Shown here: positions 21,530-32,714 of the stretch, in pieces
How positions within the stretch are numbered: the first letter of the stretch is position 1
Layout of the letters: every line of letters starts with the position of its first letter
Source of the DNA: Kitagawia praeruptora
Taxonomy: Eukaryota > Streptophyta > Magnoliopsida > Apiales > Apiaceae
Assembly: GCA_037693485.1 (NCBI GenBank)
Contig: CM075346.1
Location: 55,361,001 to 55,425,000 of the forward strand
Direction of reading: 5' to 3'
Length of the DNA stretch: 64,000 nt
Notes under the pieces: generated by a model
Seen by the model: only the letters and a program-made list of their open reading frames with translations
The model's database searches: none
What the model was told of the DNA's origin: nothing
Position numbers and translations under genes: made by a program

Positions 21530-21658
21530 GATGACCCAGCATTGGCGTTACCTAATGGAAGAAGGAGAATTTTGGAAATTTATTAGGATGCACCTCGTGC
21601 AGGTTTAGGTGCTGTGCTGGTGCAGCACGGTAGGGTGATTGCGGATGCATTGGGTCAG
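21530..21658 (+). pseudogene. Relic of gypsy RNase H start
   Basis: The frame reads 'DDPALALPNGRRRILEIY', a stop, then 'DAPRAGLGAVLVQHGRVIA', matching the conserved gypsy 'P.L.LP.G...F.IYSDAS..GLG.VLMQ.GKVIAY'. It then runs into 'DALGQHG', suggesting an internal deletion after VIA. Confidence 0.88.
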
Positions 21659-23556
21659 CACGGTTCATCAGATTCGGATGGTTGTGGAACGACTAACTCC
21701 GACGGTAGTGTTCCTTCTGAAGCTAGTTGTTATAACGACCGGTATTCGATAGTGTCAATTATTATGACGAATATGTAACGGAAAGATGTGGCATGTTTTA
21801 AATTGAAACTTTTGATTACCCTTCCAGGGGAGGTATTTATTTGGCTTCTTTACAATGGTTAAACTCCCAACTATATGTCAATCATTTCGTTATTATAACT
21901 GTTTCTGGTTTCACCCGCTTGGGTATTCCTAGAAATACTCTTCGGGTATCGAAATGGATCTTCTTAGTATCACCAGTGGGTAGATAGATTGACTGAAATT
22001 TCCCTAATCCTGGAAAGGAATTTGAAAAATTTTAGTAAACCTTGTCTTTCTGATTATCGGAATACGTCACTAAAGAAAGTGGAAACTGGAGTGAACCCTA
22101 CGGATTGGGTAAAGTAGCCGCTATACAGGTGGGTAGACATACCCCGATTATTACAGTTGAATGTAGGGATAAAATTATGAAGTTGAATGTAATTAAGAAA
22201 CAAGCGGGACGGAGAAATTCTGGGATTGACTTAAATGAAAAGGTTGTTATGCCAGAAGTGTTAAGTTTTTTGTGGTACGTGGAATTGATAAGATTAACTG
22301 AAAGAATAAAAGTGAAGGAAAGGTGACCGGAGACGGTACCGAGAAGTCAAGTGAGACTTATATGGAGTAAAGGTTTGGGAAGATCAAAATGTATCAAAGA
22401 AGAAGGCACTATGCCGACAATCGCTAGAAAAGTAATGCTAGTAGCCAACCCCTAAACTCACATATTTTAGCATGGCCAGATGGGGCCAAGTCACTAAGGA
22501 TTTTCAAGTGACTGAACCAGCAATGTAAGGACAAAGCGGGGTGCTTCTAATCAAGTGCCAACCGCGAGGGCTTTTGATATAAATGAATTGAGATACATGA
22601 TGATGGATTTTATATATACCATGGACTTATTAGGATTGAGGATAGTGACCAATGAAGAGTCACGAAGATCGTCAAAGATGGTGCAGTATGATGCATAAAT
22701 GTTATATGAGACTTAGTGTCCTCAAGAGGAGCATTAGGCACTAAGAGATTCACGTTGAACATGACCAATATCTTCCAGAACATCCTTGCTACCATTACCA
22801 AGTTCTGCATGAAAGAGTAGATAGACATATGTTGTCTTTTGGAAGGTCATGTAGACCGACATTCGTTTGAAAGAAAGGTTAACATTAAGCTACCTATAGA
22901 TGATTAAGATGAGAATGATTGAAAAGTGACCTTTATTAAGGATATATGATTGGATTTCCAATTACAGGATATAAGTATTCCTTGAAGATAGAATTGAGGA
23001 TAGAATGTCCATATATTAAGACGAACCCTAGGGGATGCACAAAGGATAACATCACCCCTAATAAAGACATTGTGAAATCAGATGATATAAATGAATCGAC
23101 CAAAGTATAAAGAACCTGTAAGGATTTTTGGAAAGGAATCTCGAAAAGTACATAGACAGAATTGTTATAAAAATTGATTATTGATGTTCGATATACCCTG
23201 TACCCAGAAGATACAGGAGGGATGATGTCAATGACCTAAGAAACCCTATAAGGGAAGAGGTAATGTTCTAAACTTCAAAGGGGAAGTTTGATAAAGAATG
23301 TATGACATAGTAATAATAAGGCCAGATGAAGCATGTGTGAAACCATGAGGAAGTATGGATTGAACCAATAAGGTTGAGATTATCCTAAAATGAGAAGGGA
23401 GTTAAGTAAGGAAATATCCTAGATATGATGGGGAGTACCTGTAGTAAAGTTCACACCAGAAAGGTGGAAGCAATGACTTTTGGAAAAAGACTGATGGATA
23501 TTTTTCCTTCAGCAGAATTTCAGGAAGAATACTTTCACCCAACAGTGATGGGAATA

Positions 23557-23661
23557 AGGTAGAAAAAGTTGAGTTGAATAGATCAAGAAAACATTGATTG
23601 CAAGAAATTATTATCAGGAAAGGCCAATGAGGTGGCCGACACTTTAAGTATTGAGGAGTAA
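23557..23661 (+). pseudogene. Relic of the gypsy RNase H/integrase junction
   Basis: Reads 'NIDCKKLLSGKANEVADTLS', matching the gypsy pattern 'DYDCEI.YHPGKANVVADALSRK'. It lies in correct order downstream of the RNase H relic, about 2 kb away rather than the usual few hundred bases, so unrelated or scrambled sequence lies between. Confidence 0.8.
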
Positions 23662-25598
23662 TTATGAATGCTCATACCAAAGAAACGAAATGGTATTGAG
23701 AAGGACTTTGAAGGTCAGAATATGGTAGAGGAATTTACATTCCCTCTAATGATTGGGCAAGAATCAACCATAAGAGTAGTTTAAGTAAAGATTCGATTCC
23801 TGATGTCGTCTTAAGCATATTACCTGCGTTAGGAGGTCCTATATTGAGGTAAACCAGGACCTCGTACGAAATTGACTAAGTAAACCGTTAGCTTCCAGTC
23901 TTCTACTGAAGATATATGATTGATAATTTCGTCAACTTGGCATAGCTACGATGCTTGAAGCTCTTCTGCAATTTTATCTGCTTCATGTAATATCTACGTC
24001 AAGTTCAGGAAGCATTCCCTATGGATAGGGAATATTGATTATTTTGTTTTCCTAAGAGGATCTTGAATTGACAATTATGAACCCCGCAGGTTTAGTGATT
24101 CAAACACGACGTAAATGATAAGCAATGATGACCCCTCTGAGAAATAAAGTGTTTACGACTGTGGAAATGTCGAATTGAATCTAAGTTAGAGAAATCATCC
24201 TGGTCAGTTTCGGGTGGTTTAATTTTGGAGACGACGGGATATTTGTAATAAATAATCCGGATATGATGGTTCATAGAATGATTATAGTAGAAATGAAGAC
24301 AAGTGACTGATAGAGATGAAAATCAATAAGAGAGTCAGATAGGACTCATGAGAAGCTCCAGTAATAAAGCGAGAAAAGTATGGAATTGACAGTGCAAGGG
24401 TATTGACCAAAACAGAAAGTTGGAATTAGGAGCATGAATGACATACAAATTGACTCCTTTTAAGTTTGGAAAATCCGAGGAAATATGGAATAGTTGATTG
24501 AGAAATAAAGAGACTCATGGAATGAGAAAGTGAAATCTAGACGGTTGAACAAAGGAAAATTCGACCCCAAACGTGTAACACGTATTGAGTAAAGGTGGCG
24601 AGTGTCTCAACACTGAGATGACGATAGAGTTAAACAACAAGAGTAAATAAGAATTAGACAATATGAAGGATGTGATTGATAAAGAAAAGATTGGGAAATA
24701 ATTATGGAATGTGAAGCAAGGAATGTTATGAATGGAGTGATGAATGGGTTTTCTTAACGAGCTCTCGGAATGACAACCTGATGGTGTTAGAATTATGAAT
24801 ATGAAATGGCCAGTGTCATGGCGTGAAATGTCAGTAATAATAATGTCAAGCGAGAAATCTAAGATTTAACCTGAGAGGTTGAAAGATTTGTGATGATGAG
24901 TGTTGCTAAGATTGAACAAGAACATAGGTCCATAGAATGATGGGTCGAGCAACGAGGATATGTTGACTTGTGAGATTACGATATAGTGGTATTTGATACG
25001 ATTACGATTATTTTTCTTCTCTGATAAACCTCTATAGTTCAGAGGAAAATTTTAAGTTTGATATTTAACGATCATGAAAAATTTCTATAATTCTCTGAAA
25101 ATCTTTTCTTTTCTCCACTCCTATTTATCTTCTTCTAAATTGAGAAGAACAACCCTTTAAGGAGGGGAGGTACTACTACGTGACTCTCTGTCTGTGTGAT
25201 AGAAGTCTAAGTGGAATGCCATTAATTGTTTAATTGCTTGTCAAGTACTAAAGGCTGGCCCCCTTCTGTACTAACTATGCAATATAACAAATGTTCATTG
25301 ATCACAGTGATCTCTCGATAAATTTTTCCACCTAAATATATATACGACGAGATTGCGAAGATTAAAGCGATTAGGAATTGCAAAATTTCGAGTGAGGTTA
25401 TCCCCGGACTTCGTAGCGCGTTAGTGATACCGAAGTCACTGCACGTACCAATAAGGTTAATAGTATAAGACCGGACAAGAGCGTATACCGGATAATGTGT
25501 TATGCGAAAGTATCAAAGAATTGGTAGAACGGATAAAGGGTGTATTGTAACACCAGTACGATGTGCTTTAGAAAGATTGGAATGTGTAAGGATCGACC

Positions 25599-25670
25599 AG
25601 AGAATTGGAAAGCGAAATAACCAACAAGTACCCAATTGTCTTCTACCTGATTCCGGGACGGAATCCTTTT
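25599..25670 (+). pseudogene. Relic of the chromovirus pol C terminus
   Basis: Reads 'RELESEITNKYPIVF', resembling the 'ATWE.E.EM...YP.LF' that ends the chromodomain-type C terminus of Tekay/Del pol. It lies immediately before the polypurine tract, as expected. Confidence 0.6.
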
Positions 25671-25683
25671 AAGGAGGGGAGAC
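25671..25683 (+). other. Polypurine tract of element F
   Basis: AAGGAGGGGAGAC directly before the TG of the 3' LTR, the plus-strand primer for reverse transcription. Confidence 0.85.
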
Positions 25684-28600
25684 TGTAAGAACCCAGATTT
25701 TTGGGTAGAATTAAAACTTTTTATTATGTAATAGTATGGGAATGAATAGTGGTTATGACTGCGGTGTAACGAATGTCTATTAAATGAATGGAATGGATTT
25801 GAATTCAATTATTTATATGTCATACAGAATACTTTTGGTTGACAGCATAGATAAGAATGATCTACCTCCTAAGAATATGAGAAGATTACTTCAAGTAAGA
25901 TTATTCTCGTGTCATCCAAATCAATATCTATTATAAGTCCAGCGGTTCCGTAAAAAGGTTAAGGAACACTCGAGGGTGAACCAGGTTCATTTTCCTAATT
26001 ATAGGAATTAAATAAAAATAAGTGATGAATAGTGATTTTGGTGGAATTTGGAATATTATTATAATAATGTTATACCCGGTATTCGGAACGGATTTCTGAG
26101 TTCGTATTAGTGATCCAGGAGGAAAATAAGTGTATGTAAAAGCTGTCGGATTCAGAAAAAGAGCACTTTTATTTTCTCCGAGATTTCCCTGGACACTGCA
26201 AGACTTAAGGAGTTATAAAAGGGAATTAAGGAATTTAAATTCGAGAAGTATTAAGTAAGATGAAGAATAGTATTAGAAATATTAAGAAGGTTTTCGGTAA
26301 AACCCTAACTAGAAACGTATGAGTTATTCCCTCGAACGATCAACGAACAAGCAAGGAAATTGAGTAATACCCGGACAAAGGAACGAATAAATAACCAAGA
26401 GACAAACAAGTGCAATTGGTGGGAAAAGGAGAAACCCAAGTAACATCCTTATAAGTCAACTACAAGATGAGTGGTGTAATTGCATTCTTGCAAAAATGGA
26501 GTTGTTTGTTGTAGTGCCAACACTTGGCCCAATGAGGAAGCAACAAGTGGCACCATTGGATTGCCAACAACACATTAAAAGAGATGCATCCATTATATAT
26601 GCAAGGGTTATACATGTATTAGCCATAAATCACCAAAACAAAACAAACCACCACCATTTCTCTCCATTTCTTCATAAAAATCTGCCCATTCTTAGCTAAT
26701 TGGAATTCCAACTTCCAACCATCACTTGTTCTTCAAATTTTTATGGTAAGTACTACATATCATGGTAATGATCTCCTAGAAATTTCAGCTTCAAATTCAT
26801 CTTTTATCATTTTCAAATAAATCATCAAAGATGATGATGAATAGTGTTCTTCATAAACTAACTTTTATTTCTTGATTTCTTTTGATTATTCAAGCTATAC
26901 TAAGGCTAGATAAGGGCTAAACAAGGCTTGATAAGTTCATACATACACCAAGGAAGGTATACCACTCTTGAAAACCAAGCTCTTAGTTTAAGTTTTGGTA
27001 TTTTAGATGAGTTATATGGATTTAATGCATGTTTAGGACCTTAAGATTATGATTGGGATTTATTAAATGTGAAATTAGTTTAGATGAACGGAAAGACATT
27101 GCTTGGTCTTAGTTCATGGTTGAATAACATTTATATGTTGTTTGGAGTGGAAACTATGATTATTGGATGGTTTGAAATTTGGAAATCATGTAAACATAGC
27201 CGTCGTAATGCCCGATTGTCGTTAGCCTTAAGAAACCGTGATTAGCAGTAGCATGAACACACTGTCCAGTCTCGGATTTTGCCATGAAAGGCTAGATTAT
27301 GTTATAAGCTTCATTTTGATATAAAGATCGCATGAAACGGACTTACGGTTTAGGAGTTATGATTAAATTCGTAAAAGTGGTTCGGAACCGTAATCAAAAG
27401 TTCGTAACCGAAATTGGATCCCTTTAATATTGCGAAATCAGTGGCGAATCTTAATAATTAAATAATAGAGATAAAAAGGAAGGTGTGGGAGAAGACCGCA
27501 TGTCAAATGGATCGTTTTCCGATTTTATAAAAATGTTCGAATCTAGGTTAAGTACGAAAGTACCCCTAAAAGGTATACTTGGTTATAACTTCGGTAAACC
27601 ACTTAGAAAACGATCGATAAATATCGAGGTCTAATCTTTCGACTTTAAAACTTATACGATTTAAATACTTACCATATGTAAGTGTAATGTCATGCTTTAG
27701 TAGCGAACAAGTATCGGGTAATAAAAGCAATAATAAGAGTGAATTAGAGGGGTATAACGAAACGACTTGAAAACGTGTTTCGATTTAAGTTAAGTTATAC
27801 TTAACCTTTTGAAAGGTGTTAAGTGATTAATCCCGAATGCCGTGGCTATTTATAGATCATCAGGCTGACCCGGGACACGCTACCACTACCCCTACCCGCA
27901 CCCGATTTCCAGGCAAGTTTCAAATCCTTTTTATAAGGCTGTTGTTGTGAATATATATATATGCTTTCTGTTATACATATGCCATAGCATGCATGCCTAC
28001 TTTCAAAGTCAAATTGATATACTTGTTCCTAGAATTTATTGTTGGCTTATAAGCTAGATAGTAATATATCAGTTATAAGCCGGATATCACTGAGACCCTT
28101 AAGCAAAGGGCAGATGAATCTCATTCTTTGATTATAGACCGGGAGTCGATATTCCTTGATATATTGATATTATTTTCAGAGGAAAATAATTAAGTAATTA
28201 TTTCCCATTTATTATCTGGCAAATATTATTGAGATATTCCTTTGAGATTATTTGATAAATATTATTCGGGTTATTCATCAGATATTTAATTATTCGATGA
28301 ACATTATCTTTAATATTTATCTAAAGTCGATTTAATATTCGAATATTATTTCGAACCCTCAGTTAAGTTATTTACTTAGAGAATATTCATTCTTATTTCT
28401 TCGATAAATATTATTTTGAATATTCATTCGAGTTATTTATTTAATGAATATTATTTTAATGTTCATTCGAGCCTTATTTATTTAAATGAATATTATTTCG
28501 AATATTCATTCAATCTCTATTTATTTTATAAATATTAGTTGAACATTGATTCGAACTTCAGTTCATCGATAAATATTATTTTGAATATTCCCTTGAGACG

Positions 28601-30511
28601 ATAAATGTTATCTTCGACATTCATTTAAAGTCGATTCAATTATTGAACATAATTTCGAATATTCATTCGATAATCATTTCTTCGATAAATATTATTAAGA
28701 TTGAATATTCATTATTTATTTAATGAATATTGTCTCAAATATTCAGTCGACAATTATTTCATCAATAAATATCATTTTAAGTTGAATATTCATTATTAAT
28801 TTAATGAATATTATATCAAATATCCAAGGGGTGTTTATTTCACCAATAAACATTATTATTTTCAAATATCCATTTAAGATTGGATTTATTTAGTGAACAT
28901 TATTTTAAACATTTATTTGAGTTTATTTAATTAATGAATATTATCTGGAATATTCATATAAAGAAGAGAGTTATTTAGTAAAGAATTCTAAATATTCATT
29001 CGAGGATTACTTACGAGTAATATTATGATTTATTCATATTCCTTAATTAATATTGAGTTAATAAATATTCTTGGAATATTTATTTAAATCCTTTTAAGTT
29101 CTTTTATAATGATTCATATTATTCAAAGATTATATGTCACCGTCAGATATGGTGTAAAATATTTTGGAGTAGTTTATGACTATTTTTATCAAGGGGAGGT
29201 TTCCAAAACTCTATTTTTATTTAAATCTATCTTAAATAAGATTTAAATACTCGCTCAACTTCCAAACGTATATAAGGGGACCTCACTTGAGAGATGTTAT
29301 TTATTGGGCTGCCCGGTCCTATACTTGCTAAAACTATCTTGTCACTCACATCTTGATTCTTTCAAGCATCGATATGAGTCTGTTTGGTTACCTCCTCAAC
29401 GCTCGAGGGGTAAGAATTGATGGAACAAGTTTATATCCATTAACAAGCATCAGCTTGGGAAATATTGGTGATTTTTTCTTTCCAACTAGATACGACTACT
29501 TTGTGGAGTCCTATCAACAAGTAATATACTTGGGGAAAGGGGGAGGAACTTCACGTTTCAAAGTTATGGATGTGAAATGAACTAGGAGATGCGTAAGTGA
29601 CCCAGTGGCGCCGGTCCAGCAAATGGCCCAACCGTTGGCCGGGGGGTTCCAGAGGGCGGTAGACAAGTAAATCCGTCGGTGCTTCCTTCTACATGTAGTA
29701 AACAAGAGGTGGGGAGCATAACATGCGACTGATCATCGTGTAAATGCTATGTCTCCTGGCGCGTCAAACTCCAGTATTAGTTCATCTCTCAATGTTGGAA
29801 ACTTCCTGCAACCTTATCATTATTGGCAGGTTTGAAAAGTGTTTGAATTGGAATTGCAATATTCTTCTTGCAAGTTCCTCTATTATAAAAAGTTGATAAT
29901 ATCTGGCTCATCTTTGACATAGCAGATATTTATTCAAAACAAATATATTTTGAGTTACCTTGTAACTTCATCTCATACCTTATATTGGTACTACATCGTT
30001 AATGCATGGCATATGGTTTCAAAGATATTTGGACTGTTATATATTATCACTGTTCATTTATATTTTTGGTGGGCTATTGCTCACCCTTGCTTTATTTATT
30101 TATATCACAACAACAGCTAGATCAGATGGCCGCGCAAGGCATGCCCAACATAAGCAGGTGTCAGCCGTCAGAGGATTAACCGATGAGGTCATAGCTACCA
30201 TTGCTGAGGATGCAGCTTCTGGTAGGCTAGTTGTTAGCATTTGATCCTCTAATGTATTTATATATATGGCATATATCAATGGATGACAAAGAGCATGTAA
30301 TTGTAAAATTGTAATTCTTTGGGTTGTAAGAACTGAAACTTGTGATTAATAATATTGACGATTACTCTGATTTCATCTCTGGGACTATAACGGGTGTGTT
30401 TTATGTTGTTGTTTTGGGTCACAAGGTTGTAATTTAGATTATGTTGGTTTTGTGGTTGGATATTGAGACCGTAACGACCAGATCCCTGACCCCGGATCTG
30501 GGGGTGTTACA
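25684..30511 (+). repeat. Element F 3' LTR (4,828 bp)
   Basis: Same length as 15225-20052. Differences seen by eye include 15365/25824, 15406/25865, 16672/27131, 16883/27342 and 18776/29235. It repeats the AT-rich field (28100-29100) and the TATA box (29269). Confidence 0.96.
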
Positions 30512-30713
30512 CTTTACCTGCACCTCCTGGAACATAGGCAGTGTTCCAGAATTCTTCAAGCCTTTCCAGGTTCAAGGATAGTGTAGATGTTATAGCATGG
30601 CCCAGATATGACTTGTTGATAAAGGATACGAGTACTTTATATCCTTCACCAGCATCTTCAGCAGTGAGAATACCAGCAAAGTTTGTTTGAGAAGAGGATT
30701 GTTTGGGTGCCAT
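30512..30713 (-). pseudogene. Element D ORF3, N-terminal 67 codons
   Basis: The ATG at 30713 begins 'MAPKQSSSQTNFAGIL' and is followed by an open frame to the F insertion point; the same frame goes on at 15219. An in-frame ATG at 30806 is possible, but the stretch between is CT-rich and leader-like. ORF3 of element B has a similar start ('MAAQRSLPKS'). Element F cut the gene here. Confidence 0.75.
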
Positions 30714-30870
30714 TTCTTGCTTCGAGCTTCGGAGAGAGATTTTTGCTTTTGAGAGAGGTTTTGTTGAAAGTTGTGTGTTTGACAGTTGCTTACATGAAAA
30801 TAGCAAATGTCTTATTGAGAAAGGGAAAGTAACTGTGTCTTAGCCCATTAATCAGTCACGTGGAGTCGTG
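30714..30870 (-). promoter_or_regulatory. Leader-like and promoter-like DNA before D ORF3
   Basis: On the minus strand the 100 bases before the ATG are CT/A-rich with 'CCTCTCTCAAAAGC' and 'ATCTCTCTCCGAAG', like a plant mRNA leader. A G-box CACGTG lies at 30857-30862. No strong TATA is seen. It could mean ORF3 is transcribed from its own promoter, as inference only. Confidence 0.35.
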
Positions 30871-31380
30871 GGTAGTTACTTTTTAGTGGCTGTAAATCGT
30901 GGAGGTAAAATCCCAATTAATTCGGTCCACTAATCTTGATAGTAACCTGTGCACTGTAACAAATTCATTAATAATTTTGAGAGGATGACAGCAGGTTTTG
31001 CTTGATAGTGATATCGTTGCAAAAACATACTGTCACCATTAAACAATTTATACCATTTCCTTTAAATTTTATGACAGAGACTTTTTCAATTGAGTCATCT
31101 AAGAAACTTGCTGTCAAGGCACTTCGTGACAGCATCTTTACTTATTGACAACAACTTAGGCGGAAATAATTTGTGTCATGAATTTTAATCGACTTTGCCT
31201 ATTGCTTAAGCGAAAATTACCAAATATCATTTTAATTGATTTAGGCACATATTTGTTAGTTTTAGCACACATCCACAAACATCCATACACACAAACAAGG
31301 AAACAAATACCCATTCACAGATAGCTAAAAGTAAAGGAGATGAACTGCATGCAAAACACTGGGAAGATGAAACGATGAAC
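30871..31380. other. Element D spacer between minigene and ORF3
   Basis: No ORF of note. It contains copies in both orientations of a GACAGCA/TGCTGTC motif (30988, 31108 and 31126) that is also frequent in D ORF3. Confidence 0.5.
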
Positions 31381-31382
31381 TT

Positions 31383-31388
31383 TTTATT
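31383..31388 (-). terminator. AATAAA polyadenylation signal of the D minigene
   Basis: AATAAA on the minus strand, about 46 bases after the stop of the 67-aa ORF and next to an A/T-rich run. Confidence 0.4.
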
Positions 31389-31433
31389 AAAAAAAACAAA
31401 AAAAAAAACAAAGTAGTTCTTAAGAACTAAACA

Positions 31434-31637
31434 TCATTTCTTCTTAAGCTCTTCAAGAGCTTTTACCAGCAGCTGCTCAACAACCTTTGCTATCTCCTCC
31501 TCCTCCGTGATCCCTTTTGCATCCAGATAAGCCTGAAGCTTATCAAAGAATGGATCAAGGGGGTGCTCAGCAGCAGCCTCCTTTTGAGGCTCCGGCACAT
31601 TGGATGTTGACATATCTTCTGCCTTCCTCTTGCTCAT
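31434..31637 (-). CDS. 67-aa charged protein, element D minigene
   Basis: The ATG at 31637 opens 67 codons beginning 'MSKRKAEDMSTSN'. The N terminus is basic (SKRK), the middle acidic (ITEEEEIAK) and the C terminus helical and basic (ALEELKKK). I do not recognise the family. An in-frame ATG 13 codons upstream (31676) is less likely because the 58 bases between the TATA box and 31637 fit a short leader. The ORF lies in sense orientation between D RNase H and D ORF3. It has its own TATA (31695), upstream G-box (31849) and downstream AATAAA (31383), an arrangement like a complete small plant gene. It may be a captured host gene or an accessory ORF of the element. Confidence 0.5.
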   Translation of the reverse strand: MSKRKAEDMSTSNVPEPQKEAAAEHPLDPFFDKLQAYLDAKGITEEEEIAKVVEQLLVKALEELKKK

Positions 31638-31694
31638 TTTGGACTCTAGAGTTCTTAGGGTGTTAAGTGAGAACAAAGGGTTTAGCTTTGGTCT

Positions 31695-31702
31695 TATTTA
31701 TA
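31695..31702 (-). promoter_or_regulatory. TATA box of the D minigene
   Basis: TATAAATA on the minus strand, 58 bases before the ATG at 31637. A G-box CACGTG lies about 150 bases further upstream. Confidence 0.5.
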
Positions 31703-31848
31703 ACACATTAAGTGACTCTACAGCTTCCAACTACCTCTTTTTAATGTAGTAATTTAACTTTTAAATCAAAAAGGCTGACAAATACCCGTAGTCATATCAA
31801 ATGACACAAGTACTTATCACTAAGCAGACGTATGAAATAAGTTAATGT

Positions 31849-31854
31849 CACGTG
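31849..31854 (-). promoter_or_regulatory. G-box upstream of the D minigene
   Basis: CACGTG in the context GTCACGTGAC, a perfect 10-base palindrome of the kind bound by plant bZIP and bHLH factors. It lies about 210 bases before the ATG. Confidence 0.35.
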
Positions 31855-31923
31855 ACTACTCATTACAAAAATTGAAGCAGGCATGTGATTTGAATTTAGC
31901 ATAGTCATAGCAAACATGCTGTC

Positions 31924-32665
31924 TGTTAGGAATAATTCATGAGTTGTGATGTTAAGAATAGAATTTTACTTATACTTCTTGTATATCCTGATTTATAAAG
32001 GATTTAGCACTTTGTATAGGAAATATGTGTTAGACAGTTATCTGTAAAGTTTAGTCCGGAATGAACAGTGCATCGAGTACTACATGTCAGGAACTGAGAT
32101 TGAATCCTGATACGTCAAGTCAAATACTGATCAAGTACTGATGGGATGGTTAGATCCTGATGCAAGAAGGAATCCTGATATCAGTCGTGTTACTGATGAT
32201 GTCATTATGGATGCTACAGAAACTGGCAAGTGCTATAAAACAGGATCTTTGTTTGAGGAACAAGCAAGAAGATTTTATGAAGGAAAGAATTTTCTATTGA
32301 TGGAAACTATCAACTGGACGGCAGAACATTGTCATGTATAGATCATCTTTCTGTGAATAGTTGATAGGAAGCATTATAAATACTCTCTCTATATCATTGT
32401 AAAAAGAAAGAGAGTTCGAAGTGTGAATGTGCGTAGCTCTGTATAAGGTTTGTATTCGAGAGTTCGAAACAAATAGAGAGAGAGTTTTATTTTGTCAGTA
32501 GCTGCTAAAGGTATTTGTACACCTTTGGTAGAGTTTGTATTTGATTATTTAATACAAACATAATTTGATTCATTCATTTATTCTTGTTTATATAACCAAG
32601 CAAAAATCAGACACGATTATATAACTTGTATTCAACCCCCCTCCTACAAGTTATTCGAGTTAACA
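31924..32665 (+). repeat. Element B 5' LTR
   Basis: 742 bp, TG...CA. It contains clustered short motifs ATCCTGAT and TACTGAT between 32100 and 32210. The 66-codon ORF at 32141-32341 recurs in the other LTR and lies upstream of the TATA box; it is not taken as a gene. Confidence 0.96.
32375..32382 (+). promoter_or_regulatory. Element B LTR TATA box
   Basis: TATAAATA followed by CTCTCTCTATATC; the copy in the 3' LTR is at 62078-62085. RNA would start near 32405, giving an R-U5 of about 260 bases. Confidence 0.65.
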
Positions 32666-32667
32666 AT

Positions 32668-32679
32668 TGGTATCAGAGC
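32668..32679 (+). other. Primer binding site of element B
   Basis: TGGTATCAGAGC two bases after the LTR, complementary to initiator Met tRNA. Confidence 0.95.
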
Positions 32680-32714
32680 AAGTTGATTTCGAATAATCAT
32701 AAAGATCTGCAATC

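Larger units (their letters stand above)
20053..25683 (+). pseudogene. Decayed gag-pol interior of element F
   Basis: 5.6 kb with stops in all frames. Recognisable pieces are listed separately. A gag-like acidic stretch is visible at about 20310-20425 (reading 'DAIEYPTEDPEEVPAEGEN'). A piece near 22384-22421 reads 'MYQRRRHYADNR' then a stop, like the end of gypsy integrase (QKSYADRRRK). Other parts show nothing I can identify. An A-run of about 17 lies near 21510. Confidence 0.75.
15225..30511 (+). mobile_element. Element F: Ty3/gypsy Tekay/Del-like element with 4.8-kb LTRs and dead interior
   Basis: The target duplication CTTTA (15220-15224 and 30512-30516) flanks two 4,828-bp LTRs beginning TGTAAGAACCC and ending GGGTGTTACA, with a Met-tRNA primer site and a polypurine tract. 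The 5.6-kb interior has no long ORF but keeps short recognisable scraps of gypsy reverse transcriptase, RNase H and the C terminus typical of chromoviruses, in the right order. By eye the LTRs differ at only about eight positions. It inserted into ORF3 of element D and split it. Confidence 0.93.

Noticed and set aside
4926..32679. TGGTATCAGAGC sites as tRNA genes
   Set aside because: They are 12-base primer sites right after LTRs; no tRNA cloverleaf sequence surrounds them.
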